Source of the DNA: Microbacter sp. GSS18
Lineage (GTDB): Bacteria > Actinomycetota > Actinomycetes > Actinomycetales > Microbacteriaceae
Length of the DNA: 64,000 bases
Direction: 5' to 3'
Assembly (NCBI GenBank): GCA_029319145.1
Contig: CP119753.1
Coordinates: 3,658,001-3,722,000, forward strand
Within the stretch, counting starts at the first letter, position 1. The number at the start of each line of letters is the position of its first letter. The notes below the pieces were generated by a model. The model had not been told where the DNA came from, made no database searches, and worked only from the letters and a program-made list of their open reading frames with translations. Positions 23,531-31,665 of this stretch are shown here, one piece after another. A program made the position numbers and the translations under genes.

Positions 23531-23649
23531 GTTTCGGCGGCCATAGCGAGAGGGAAACGCCCGGTCACATTCCGAACCCGGAAGCTAAGCCTCTCAGCGC
23601 CGATGGTACTGCAGGGGGGACCCTGTGGGAGAGTAGGACACCGCCGGAC
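23531..23649 (+). rRNA. rrf: 5S ribosomal RNA
   Basis: GTTTCGGCGGCCATAGCG begins the 5S, with CCCGGTCACATTCCGAACCC and GCCGATGGTACTGC as internal hallmarks and ACCGCCGGAC closing the terminal helix. Last gene of the rrn operon, about 105 bases after 23S. Confidence 0.97.
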
Positions 23650-23658
23650 TTCCATTAA

Positions 23659-23692
23659 CCGAATGGCCACCCAACGCAGGGTGGCCATTCGG
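23659..23692. terminator. rrn operon terminator, bidirectional
   Basis: CCGAATGGCCACCC (23659-23672) and GGGTGGCCATTCGG (23679-23692) form a perfect 14-bp stem with a six-base loop. It lies ten bases after 5S and two bases before the stop codon of the convergent gene, so it probably ends transcription from both sides. Confidence 0.85.
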
Positions 23693-23694
23693 CG

Positions 23695-24603
23695 TTAACA
23701 CGACGAATTCAGGTCCGTGCGCTCTGCGCGCAGCCGAGCGAGACGCTCGCGTGCGCGGTCGTTCGCGCGCGGGCCGCCGCTTTCGAGCGCTCGTCCGATG
23801 ATCGGCAGAAGGATCCTCGACAAGGTGATCACCGGCAGCGGCGATCGCCGCAGGCCCAGCAGCGATCGATACCGTCGCGGGATCGTGGCGACCGCCGCGG
23901 CGAACAGCACACGGTAGCCGAGGCTCATCATCGGTCCCGTGAACGTCGGACGACGCAGGAACCGCACCACCTCGTCGACGTCCGCGCCGCCGACGAGGTC
24001 GCCGCGCTCGAGGAACTCGTCCATGCGCGCGTGCAGCGCGGCCTTCGTCGTCGGCGGAGAGGGGACGCGCATCAGCGCACCCGCCGTCGCCCAGTCGGCG
24101 ACGTAGGCGTCCGCGCCGCCTGGAACGGCGCCCACGAGCTTCTCGTGGCACGTGAGGAACGCGTCCGTGAAAGCCAAGTGCACCCACTCGAGCATCCGCG
24201 GGTCCGATGCGGCGTACGGCCGCTCCGTGCCGTCGCCGGCGGTGTACGTCCCCTGGACGTGCTGGTGGAGTCGGCCGATGCGCCGGGTCTCGCTGTCCGC
24301 CTGCCCACGCGAGCCGTAGGTCACGCACATGACCCAGCGCACCGTGCCTGCGAGCCGCCCCAGCGGGTCCTCGCGGTAGCGTGACCAGTCCTGCACGCCG
24401 GCGAGCGGTCCGGGATGAAGCGCCTGCACGAGCAGGGCCCGGATGCCGGCCACGAGGGTGCCCATGCCGGCGTGGACGGTCCACGCCGGCCCGTCCTCGG
24501 CGAAGTAGCCCTCGTCGTCGCCCTCCGCCAGGCGCAGCACCCATGGCGGTGCGCCCTCGGGGTCTCCCGACAGGGCCGTGAGCAGTCGAGCTCGCAGCGA
24601 CAT
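23695..24603 (-). CDS. Oxygenase MpaB / DUF2236 family protein
   Basis: A 302-residue protein of the MpaB-like (DUF2236) family, related to latex-clearing Lcp. Helical segments such as WTVHAGMGTLVAGIRALLVQALHPGPLAGV and YGSRGQADSETRRIGRLHQHVQGT hold the conserved His, Arg and Asp residues linked with heme-dependent oxygenases. The substrate is unknown. ATG at 24603; no signal peptide, so cytosolic. It converges on the rrn operon and ends directly after the shared terminator. Confidence 0.88.
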   Translation of the reverse strand: MSLRARLLTALSGDPEGAPPWVLRLAEGDDEGYFAEDGPAWTVHAGMGTLVAGIRALLVQALHPGPLAGVQDWSRYREDPLGRLAGTVRWVMCVTYGSRGQADSETRRIGRLHQHVQGTYTAGDGTERPYAASDPRMLEWVHLAFTDAFLTCHEKLVGAVPGGADAYVADWATAGALMRVPSPPTTKAALHARMDEFLERGDLVGGADVDEVVRFLRRPTFTGPMMSLGYRVLFAAAVATIPRRYRSLLGLRRSPLPVITLSRILLPIIGRALESGGPRANDRARERLARLRAERTDLNSSC

Positions 24604-24741
24604 GCTGTCAGCATCGCATCCGCCCCCGCCGCAGGCAAAGCGCGCCGCTGGGCCGATGCGGAGCCTATGACGGTCCTATGAGATCGCCGAGAACGGTCGA
24701 TTCTTGGCGTCGTCTCAGAGCCGGCGCTCCAGCATGAGGGC

Positions 24742-26181
24742 ATGGCAACCCTGACCTCCCCTCGAATCGCGGCTCCCGGCGCGCGGACCGCACCGACGGC
24801 GCCGCCGTTCCCGGTCGGCCGGCGATCGGCTCGGTCCCGCACGGCGTGGAACGTACTCGCCGTGACGGTCATCTGGCTCACGAGCCTCGTCGTCGTCGCC
24901 CTGTGGGTGACCGGAGGCGGCGTGCAGGACCTCCTCTCGGGGTCGGCTGAGACCTTGAACACGCTGGGGCGGGTCACCGGACTCGTCGCGGCGAACCTGC
25001 TGCTGTACCAGGTGCTCCTCATGGCCCGCATCCCGCTGTTCGAGCGCGGCTTCGGGCACGACGGCATGACGCGGATGCATCGCCTCGTGGGCTTCTGGTC
25101 GTTCTGGCTTCTCATGGCGCACATCGTGCTCCTGGTCGCGGGATACGCCGCGCAGGCCGCCATCAATCCGTTCGTCCAGCTGTGGCAGTTCATCTGGGAG
25201 TACCCGGGAATGCTGCTCGCGACGGCGGGCACGATCCTGCTGGTGATGATCGTGATCACATCGATCCGCCGAGCGCGACGCAAGCTGCGCTACGAGTCGT
25301 GGCACCTGCTGCACCTGTACGGCTACCTCGGCGTGGGGCTGGCGATCCCGCACATGCTCTGGACCGGCGCGGACTTCCTGGCCTCGCCCCTCGCCACGGC
25401 CTACTGGTGGGGTCTGTGGGCGACGACCGCGGCCGCCGTGCTCGTCTGGCGTGTGGGCGTGCCGCTGGGACGGTCGTGGCGCCACGGACTTCGGGTCGCC
25501 GGCGTGCGGCGCGACGGCCGCAACGGGATCGAGGTGCGCATGACCGGCCGCGACGTCTCGGGACTCCGCGCCGAACCGGGCCAGTTCTTCGTGTGGCGCT
25601 TCCTCGACGGGACCGGGTGGACCCGCGGCCACCCGTTCTCGCTCGCCGCCGCTCCCGACGCCGACGAGCTGACCATCTCGGCCCGCATCGTCGGTGACGG
25701 CACACGACGCATGACCAAGCTCAAGCCCGGCACGCGCGTTCTCTTCGAGGGGCCCTACGGCCACATGACCGAGAGTGCGCGGACGGGCACCAAGCTGCTC
25801 ATGATCGGCGCCGGCGCCGGTGTCGCACCGCTCGTCTCCATCCTCGAAGGGGCGGCCTTCGCCCCGGGATCCGCCACGCTGCTCACACGGGACCACTCGG
25901 ATGCCGATGCCCTCCGGCTCGAGGCGATCGGGCGGCTGGTGGCCCAGCGCGGAGTGCGCCACTTCACGCTCAACGGGCCGCGCTCGCACCGCGGCTCGGC
26001 CTGGCTGCCGGCCGGCATCACATCGAAGGGCCCCGATGTGATCCGGAGCCTCGCGCCCGACCTCGCCGCGTACGACGTCTACCTGTGCGGGCCCGTTCCG
26101 TGGATGGACGAGGTCACGCGCGACCTGCGCGCCGCCGGCATCGCCCCCGACCGCATCCACAGCGAAGCGTTCGCTGTCTAG
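24742..26181 (+). CDS. Flavocytochrome-type reductase (ferric reductase-like TM domain plus FAD/NAD(P) module)
   Basis: A 479-residue membrane oxidoreductase. About six N-terminal helices form a ferric-reductase-like domain with candidate heme histidines His113, His127, His188, His191 and His204. The C-terminal half is a ferredoxin-NADP reductase-type module: RGHPFSLA (295-302) binds FAD, GAGAGVAP (356-363) binds the nicotinamide dinucleotide, and YLCGPVPWM closes the site. It should carry electrons from cytosolic NAD(P)H across the membrane. The next two genes encode an FMN-binding protein and ApbE, so the natural acceptor is probably the covalently bound FMN outside the cell. ATG at 24742 has a very close GAGGG; the message may have a short leader. 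Confidence 0.9.
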   Translation: MATLTSPRIAAPGARTAPTAPPFPVGRRSARSRTAWNVLAVTVIWLTSLVVVALWVTGGGVQDLLSGSAETLNTLGRVTGLVAANLLLYQVLLMARIPLFERGFGHDGMTRMHRLVGFWSFWLLMAHIVLLVAGYAAQAAINPFVQLWQFIWEYPGMLLATAGTILLVMIVITSIRRARRKLRYESWHLLHLYGYLGVGLAIPHMLWTGADFLASPLATAYWWGLWATTAAAVLVWRVGVPLGRSWRHGLRVAGVRRDGRNGIEVRMTGRDVSGLRAEPGQFFVWRFLDGTGWTRGHPFSLAAAPDADELTISARIVGDGTRRMTKLKPGTRVLFEGPYGHMTESARTGTKLLMIGAGAGVAPLVSILEGAAFAPGSATLLTRDHSDADALRLEAIGRLVAQRGVRHFTLNGPRSHRGSAWLPAGITSKGPDVIRSLAPDLAAYDVYLCGPVPWMDEVTRDLRAAGIAPDRIHSEAFAV

Positions 26182-26195
26182 CCCCTGGAGTCACC

Positions 26196-26756
26196 GTGAA
26201 GAAGATCATCTACAGCGTGCTCGCGACCCTCAGCGGACTCGTCCTGCTGTTCAGCTACAAGACGTCGTGGAACGAGACGGCCGTCGACGCATCCGCCGCG
26301 ACCATCTCCAGCGACACGACATCGAGCACCGCAGCGGACAGCACCTCGTCGTCGGGCGACGACGAGGGCTCCGAGTCATCGGCGGACGACGAGTCCGCCG
26401 AAGACGACGGATCGACGACGTCGGGATCGAGCGGCTCCGCGTCGAGCTCGTCCTCGGCGGACTCGTCGTCGAGCCTCGCCGATGGGACGTACACGGGCTC
26501 GGCCGTGAGCACGCGCTACGGAGCGGTCCAGGTCGCCATCACGGTGTCCGGCGGGAAGATCACGTCGGTGGACGTCCCCCAGTACCCGTCGCGAGACGGG
26601 CGCGACCTCCAGATCAGTCAGTACTCGCTGCCGATCCTGGCCGACGAGACCGTCAGCGCGCAGTCCTCCTCCATCAGCATGGTGTCCGGCGCCACGTACA
26701 CGAGCCGGGGCTACATCGAGTCGCTGCAGAGCGCGATCGACCAGGCGCAGCAATGA
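26196..26756 (+). CDS. Membrane-anchored FMN-binding protein with flavinylation motif
   Basis: A 186-residue protein: N-terminal hydrophobic anchor (residues 3-20), a very Ser/Asp/Glu-rich linker (about 30-94) that should be extended outside the membrane, and an FMN-binding domain (about 96-186). The motif SGATYTS (164-170) matches the site where ApbE attaches FMN to threonine; by comparison with NqrC-type proteins Thr167 is the likely attachment residue. GTG at 26196 follows GGAG and lies 14 bases after the reductase. The stop overlaps the start of apbE. Likely role: extracytoplasmic one- or two-electron carrier for the upstream reductase. Confidence 0.9.
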   Translation: MKKIIYSVLATLSGLVLLFSYKTSWNETAVDASAATISSDTTSSTAADSTSSSGDDEGSESSADDESAEDDGSTTSGSSGSASSSSSADSSSSLADGTYTGSAVSTRYGAVQVAITVSGGKITSVDVPQYPSRDGRDLQISQYSLPILADETVSAQSSSISMVSGATYTSRGYIESLQSAIDQAQQ

Positions 26757-27565
26757 TGGACATCGGACCCGGGCGGCAGGTCGAGGTCCGCCACATCATG
26801 GGCACGGCGGTCAGCATCCACGTGCTCACCGACCGGCGTTCGGAGATCGACGCCGGATCGGCGATGGAGGCGTGCTTCGCGGATCTCCGCGCGGTCGACC
26901 GACGATTCTCGCCCTACCGGGAGGATTCCGAGATCTCGCGGATCCGACGCGGCGACCTGGCGCTCGCCGACGCGGGGCCCGACGTCGCCGAGGTGTTCGC
27001 GGCATGCGCACAGTGGGAGCGCGCGACGAACGGCATGTTCTCGGCGAGCTGGCAGGGCGGTTTCGATCCGACCGGCTACGTCAAGGGGTGGGCGGTGGAG
27101 CGCGCCGCGCGCCGACACCTCGAACCTCTTCTCTCGCGGACGGGCGTCATCGCGGTCGGCATCAACGCCGGCGGCGACATGCAGCTGTTCACCGCCGAGG
27201 GTGCCGACTGGACGTGGCACGTCGGCATCGCCGATCCCGCACGGCCCGGTGATCTCGTCGCCACCGTCGACGTGCGCACCGGCGCTGTCGCCACGAGCGG
27301 GTCGGCCGAGCGGGGGAGCCACATCCTGGACCCGCGAACCGGCGCCGCCGTCACCGGAGTCGCCTCGGCCACCGTCGTCGCGGACGCGCTGACCGCCGCC
27401 GACGTGTGGGCGACGGCGGCGACCGTCGCGGGGTTCGACGACCTGACGTGGCTGGCGGGCGCCGGCACACGCATGGGGATCCTCGTCGACGACGCCGGTC
27501 GCACACGGCGATGGACCGGCGCGACCCCCGTCAGCGTCGAGACCGTCGCCGGCGTTTCGGCGTAG
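26753..27565 (+). CDS. apbE: FAD:protein FMN transferase
   Basis: A 270-residue ApbE-family enzyme that splits FAD and links FMN to threonine in target proteins. Family signatures include IMGTAVSIHV, SPYREDSEISRIRRGD, FDPTGYVKGWAVERAA, VGINAGGDMQL, TSGSAERGSHILDPRTG and VVADALTAADVWATAA. It is shorter than many homologues and has no signal peptide, so it may modify its partner before export or act at the inner face. ATG at 26753 overlaps the previous stop (ATGA). The adjacent SGATYTS protein is the obvious substrate. The 3' end overlaps the convergent kinase gene by 35 bases. Confidence 0.93.
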   Translation: MMDIGPGRQVEVRHIMGTAVSIHVLTDRRSEIDAGSAMEACFADLRAVDRRFSPYREDSEISRIRRGDLALADAGPDVAEVFAACAQWERATNGMFSASWQGGFDPTGYVKGWAVERAARRHLEPLLSRTGVIAVGINAGGDMQLFTAEGADWTWHVGIADPARPGDLVATVDVRTGAVATSGSAERGSHILDPRTGAAVTGVASATVVADALTAADVWATAATVAGFDDLTWLAGAGTRMGILVDDAGRTRRWTGATPVSVETVAGVSA

Positions 27566-28547
27566 CGTCCTCCGCGGGAAGCTCGAGCAGGAACGTCGTC
27601 CCGGCGGGCGAGGTCCGTTCGACGCTCACCGCCCCGCCGTGTCGGTCTGCGACATCGCGGACGAGCGCCAGTCCCAAGCCGAATCCCCGTCTGCGGCCGC
27701 TCTCGCCCGACCGTGCGAACCGCTCGAAGATCAGCTCCCGCTGATCGTCCTCGATCCCCGGCCCCTCGTCCTCGACGCGGAGGAGCACACGACCGTCGGC
27801 GCGCTCGACGCGAACGCGCACACTGGCGCCGTCGGGGGAGTGCTGCACGGCGTTGTCGACGAGCGCGATGCACAGGCGCGTCAGCGTCACGGATGCCATG
27901 GCCGCCGGGGCGTGGGGCGGCGCGTCGACGACGATCGAGACGTGGTGCTCGTCGGCGACCGGAGCCAGCGCGGCGGCGGCATCGCGCGCGCACGCCACAG
28001 CATCCGAGACGGCAAGCTCGCCGGCGGCATCCGACTCGGCGGTCAGAAGCAGGTCGGTGAGCACGTCGTCCATCGCGGAGGCGTTGCGACGCAGATCCAC
28101 CAGGGCGTCATCGATCGGATCGCCGCGCTCGTAGCGGCGCTGGACGATCTGGATCCGGCTGTCGAGCGCGGTGAGCGGCGTGCGCAACTCATGACTGGCA
28201 TCCGACACGAAGGCGCGCTGAGCGCGCAGCGCCTCGGCGAGCGGATGCACCGACCGGCGCGCGGCGAGCCACGCCACGACGGTCAGCAGCAGCACGCCGA
28301 GGACGCCCAGGGCGATGACCCAGGGGAGGATGCGGTCGACATCCACCACGATCTCGTCGCCGCCTCCTGCACCGCCTGCGGGGAGCGTGTGGTGCTCCTC
28401 TTCGCGCTCGGGGCGGGCGCGCACGAGGATAACCGTGACCAGGATCGCCACACCCGCGGCGATGATGAGGGCGGAGGCGGCGCCGACCCACAGCCCGACC
28501 CGCACTGCTGCCGAGCGGACGCGCCGGCGGTCGTCGATGTCGCTCAC
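27531..28547 (-). CDS. Sensor histidine kinase
   Basis: A 338-residue membrane kinase. Two helices (about 16-43 and 74-96) flank a short external loop of about 30 residues. The H-box FVSDASHELRTPLTAL has the phospho-accepting His119, followed by N-box VDNAVQHSPDG, G1 EDEGPGI and G2 GFGLGLALVRDV. The stretch HPLAEALRAQ after TM2 is a HAMP-like linker. GTG at 28547 overlaps the stop of the response regulator gene (GTGA). It forms a two-component system with that regulator. The tiny sensor loop suggests the signal is sensed in or near the membrane. Confidence 0.92.
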   Translation of the reverse strand: MSDIDDRRRVRSAAVRVGLWVGAASALIIAAGVAILVTVILVRARPEREEEHHTLPAGGAGGGDEIVVDVDRILPWVIALGVLGVLLLTVVAWLAARRSVHPLAEALRAQRAFVSDASHELRTPLTALDSRIQIVQRRYERGDPIDDALVDLRRNASAMDDVLTDLLLTAESDAAGELAVSDAVACARDAAAALAPVADEHHVSIVVDAPPHAPAAMASVTLTRLCIALVDNAVQHSPDGASVRVRVERADGRVLLRVEDEGPGIEDDQRELIFERFARSGESGRRRGFGLGLALVRDVADRHGGAVSVERTSPAGTTFLLELPAEDATPKRRRRSRR

Positions 28548-29236
28548 GTCGGCGCTCCCGCCCGGTACCCGCGTCCCCGGACGGTCTCGATGATCTCGGG
28601 GGTGGACTTGCGGCGGATGTAGTGGACGTACGTGTCGACCGATCCCGGCGCATCCCCGGCCGCGAAGACCGAGCTGAGGATCTCGTCTCGGCTGAAGACG
28701 TGCTCGGGGCTCGCGGAGAGCAGCTCGAGCAGCGCCGCCTCGGTGGCGGTCAGGGCGACCCGCGACTCGGTCGGGCTGTACAGCGCGAAGGAGTCGGGGG
28801 TGAACAGCCACGCACCGAGCGTCCTTCTGCGGCCGGTCGCCTGGAAACCGCGCCGGAGCGCGCGCAGACGAGCGAGGAGCTCGTCGTAGTCGAACGGCTT
28901 GACCAGGTAGTCGTTCGCGCCCGCATCCAATCCGCTGACGCGATCGGCGACCGAGCCGAGCGCAGTGAGCATGAGCACCGGCGTGGTGATGCGGGCCGTG
29001 CGCACCGCTTCGATGAACGCCGCCCCGTCCATGCCGGGCAGCCGCCGGTCGACCACCATGGCGTCGTATCGATGGTGCAGCGCCAGATCCAGCGCCGCGC
29101 TCCCGTCGGTCGCGTGGTCGACGCGGTACACGTCCGAGAGCACCTCGATCGTCATCTCGGCGATCTCGGCGTCGTCCTCGACGTAGAGCAGGGCGGGGTG
29201 GTCCGGTCCGGTCGCCCCGGGGAGGTCGCGCGTCAC
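28544..29236 (-). CDS. OmpR-family response regulator
   Basis: A 230-residue regulator with a receiver domain (acidic pocket Glu20-Asp22, phospho-acceptor Asp63 in VVDRRLPGMD, Lys in VKPFDY) and a C-terminal winged helix (VALTATEAALLELLSASPEHVFSRDEILSSVF...VDTYVHYIRRK...IETVRGRGYR). GTG at 29236 is preferred; an upstream in-frame start at 29296 would add 20 residues with no family counterpart and crowd the divergent promoter. Partner of the overlapping kinase. Target genes are unknown; the flavin module and the divergent TPR gene are the nearest candidates. Confidence 0.9.
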   Translation of the reverse strand: MTRDLPGATGPDHPALLYVEDDAEIAEMTIEVLSDVYRVDHATDGSAALDLALHHRYDAMVVDRRLPGMDGAAFIEAVRTARITTPVLMLTALGSVADRVSGLDAGANDYLVKPFDYDELLARLRALRRGFQATGRRRTLGAWLFTPDSFALYSPTESRVALTATEAALLELLSASPEHVFSRDEILSSVFAAGDAPGSVDTYVHYIRRKSTPEIIETVRGRGYRAGAPT

Positions 29237-29316
29237 GGCTCCATTCTTCCCGGAGACGGCTCCGTTCGCGCGCCGCAGCTCTTGAACCTCCCGCAACGCG
29301 CTGGTAGGCCGGGGGC

Positions 29317-31098
29317 ATGACGGCTGCGGACGAGGACTACCCCTTCGACCTGGGGAGATATTCGCGAATGGTGACGACGTCGTCGCCCGAGGCGCAGGTG
29401 TGGTTCGATCGCGGACTGAACTGGACGTACGGATTCAACCACGAAGAGGCCGTACGGTGCTTCGAACGCTGCGCCGAGCTCGACCCCGAATGCTCGATGG
29501 CGTGGTGGGGCATCGCGTACGCGCTCGGACCGAACTACAACAAGCCGTGGGAGGCGTTCGACGAGGAGGATCTCGTCTCGAGCGTGGAGCGCACGCATGC
29601 CGCCGTGGAGCGCGCCGGCGAACTGGCCGAGGGCGCGTCGCCCGTCGAGCGAGCGCTCGTCGCCGCTCTCCGGGCGCGCTACCCCGCGGGGGTCCCTGCC
29701 GAGGACTGCTCGATCTGGGACCCGCCCTACGCCGACGCGATGCGCGCCGTGTACGAGGCCCACGCCGACGACGCGGACGTGGCCACGCTCTACGCCGACG
29801 CCCTCATGAACCTCACGCCGTGGCAGCTGTGGGATCTCGCCACGGGCGAGCCGGCCCCGGGTTCGCGGGCGATCGAGGCGCGGGCGGTGCTCGACAGGGC
29901 GCTCGCCCGGCCCGGCGGCACGCGGCATCCGGGCGTTCTGCACATGTACATCCACCTGATGGAGATGTCGGCGACCCCCGAGCAGGCCCTGACCGTCGCG
30001 GATCGGCTGCGCGGTCTGGTGCCCGACGCGGGGCATCTGCAGCACATGCCCACGCATCTCGACGTGCTGTGCGGCGACTACCGGCGCGTGGTCGCCGGCA
30101 ACCTCGAGGCGATCGCCGTCGATGAGCGCTACCTCGAGCGCCGCGGGCCGATGAACTTCTACACCCTGTACCGGTCGCACGACTACCACTTCTGCGTGTA
30201 CGGCGCGCTCTTCCTCGGCCAGTCGGCCGTCGCGCTCGAGACCGCGGGGCGCCTCGAGCGTTCGATCCCCGAGGAGCTGCTGCGGGTGGAGTCGCCCCCG
30301 ATGGCGGACTGGCTCGAAGGGTTCGTGGGGATGCGGGTGCACGTGCTCGTCCGCTTCGGGAGATGGGACGACCTGCTCGCGCTGCCCCTGCCGGCCGATC
30401 CGAAGCTGTACGCGGTCACGACGGCGATGATCCGCTACGGCAGGGGAGTGGCCGCGGCGGCGTCGGGGGACGTGGTCCGCGCCGAGGAGGAGCAGCGTCT
30501 GTTCGCCGACGCGCTCGAAGCGGTGCCCGAATCGCGGATGCTGTTCAACAACACCTGCCGGGACATCCTGGGCGTCGCCGAGGAGATGCTGGCCGGGGAA
30601 CTGGCGTACCGGCGCGGCGAGATCGACGCCGCATTCGACCACCTGCGCCGCGCGATCGACCTCGACGACCACCTGCCCTACGACGAGCCGTGGGGCTGGA
30701 TGCAGCCCACGCGCCACGCCTACGGAGCCCTGCTGCTCGAGCAGGGAAGGGTCGCAGAGGCCTGCGCCGTCTACGAGGCCGACCTCGGGGTGGACGGCAC
30801 GATTCCCCGCGCCCTGCAGCACCCCGCGAACGTGTGGAGTCTGCACGGGTACCACGAGTGCCTGCGCCGTCTCGGCCGGCACGGCGAGGCGCGCATCGTC
30901 GGTGGACAGCTGACCCTCGCGAAGGCCCTGGCGGATGTGCCGATCGAGGCGTCGTGCTTCTGCCGGCTCGACACGACGGATGCCGATACGCCGGTCGCCG
31001 GACGTCCGCTCCTGCCGATGGCCGGCGACGGATGCGATTGCGACCATCACGTCCACGAGCACTCCTCGCACGCCCACGCGTCCCAGCACCACGGCTGA
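29317..31098 (+). CDS. TPR protein with His/Cys-rich C-terminal tail
   Basis: A 593-residue soluble protein made of TPR-like helical pairs (for example FNHEEAVRCFERCAELDPECSMAWWGIAYALGPNYN). The middle has conserved histidine motifs HPGVLHMYIHLMEMS, GHLQHMPTHLDV and RSHDYHF, which are typical of a family of long TPR proteins often found in bacteria and which could hold a metal. The C-terminus has CFC and a CDCD segment followed by many histidines (last about 21 residues), a likely metal-binding tail. Function unknown. ATG at 29317 is divergent from the two-component system; a MarR gene follows 43 bases downstream. Confidence 0.8.
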   Translation: MTAADEDYPFDLGRYSRMVTTSSPEAQVWFDRGLNWTYGFNHEEAVRCFERCAELDPECSMAWWGIAYALGPNYNKPWEAFDEEDLVSSVERTHAAVERAGELAEGASPVERALVAALRARYPAGVPAEDCSIWDPPYADAMRAVYEAHADDADVATLYADALMNLTPWQLWDLATGEPAPGSRAIEARAVLDRALARPGGTRHPGVLHMYIHLMEMSATPEQALTVADRLRGLVPDAGHLQHMPTHLDVLCGDYRRVVAGNLEAIAVDERYLERRGPMNFYTLYRSHDYHFCVYGALFLGQSAVALETAGRLERSIPEELLRVESPPMADWLEGFVGMRVHVLVRFGRWDDLLALPLPADPKLYAVTTAMIRYGRGVAAAASGDVVRAEEEQRLFADALEAVPESRMLFNNTCRDILGVAEEMLAGELAYRRGEIDAAFDHLRRAIDLDDHLPYDEPWGWMQPTRHAYGALLLEQGRVAEACAVYEADLGVDGTIPRALQHPANVWSLHGYHECLRRLGRHGEARIVGGQLTLAKALADVPIEASCFCRLDTTDADTPVAGRPLLPMAGDGCDCDHHVHEHSSHAHASQHHG

Positions 31099-31141
31099 CC
31101 GCGGTGTGCACGCGGCGGCGCGCGCCATAGGGTGAGTGCAC

Positions 31142-31603
31142 ATGGGGGATGAATCCGACGGGCGTGAGCCCGAGGGGCCGCGGCTGATCTATCTCGTCAA
31201 GCAGCTCGAGGCGGTGATCCGCGCGCTTCTGGACGCGGTGCTGCGGGCCCGACGGATCACGGTGACGCAGTACACGGCGCTGACTGTGCTCGAGCAGCAT
31301 CCCGAGCAGAGCGCGGCCCAGCTGGCGCGCCATTCGTTCGTCTCGGCCCAGGCCATGGACGGGGTGGTCCGCGCGCTCGAGGCGTCCGGGCTCATCGAGC
31401 GCCACCGTGATCCTGACAATCGGCGCCGGCTCGTGATCTCCCTCACGCCCGCAGCGAGGTCGCTGCTGGCCGAGATCCGACCCGACGTCGCACGCATCGA
31501 GACTGCCGCTTTCGGCTCCCTCGGTCCGCAGGACCGCGCAACGCTCGCCCACTGGCTGGGCGAAGGGCGGTACGGACTCGAGCGGTTCCGACGCGGGACT
31601 TGA
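31142..31603 (+). CDS. MarR-family regulator
   Basis: A 153-residue winged-helix protein: ITVTQYTALTVLEQHPEQSAAQLARHSFVSAQAMDGVVRALEASGLIERHRDPDNRRRLVISLT matches the MarR DNA-binding domain including the wing. ATG at 31142 gives a sensible N-terminus; a GTG two codons upstream is possible. The stop codon lies inside an inverted repeat (31598-31616), which may be its operator on the downstream hydrolase gene. Confidence 0.88.
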   Translation: MGDESDGREPEGPRLIYLVKQLEAVIRALLDAVLRARRITVTQYTALTVLEQHPEQSAAQLARHSFVSAQAMDGVVRALEASGLIERHRDPDNRRRLVISLTPAARSLLAEIRPDVARIETAAFGSLGPQDRATLAHWLGEGRYGLERFRRGT

Positions 31604-31616
31604 GCAACCATCAAGT
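31598..31616. promoter_or_regulatory. Inverted repeat between MarR and hydrolase genes
   Basis: ACTTGA (31598-31603) and TCAAGT (31611-31616) are perfect arms around seven bases. TTGA/TCAA half-sites are common in MarR operators. It lies 50 bases upstream of the hydrolase start. Confidence 0.4.
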
Positions 31617-31665
31617 TTCCTGTTAATTGAGTGCAGGAGATCCCGCTTCGAACGAAGGAGTTCGC

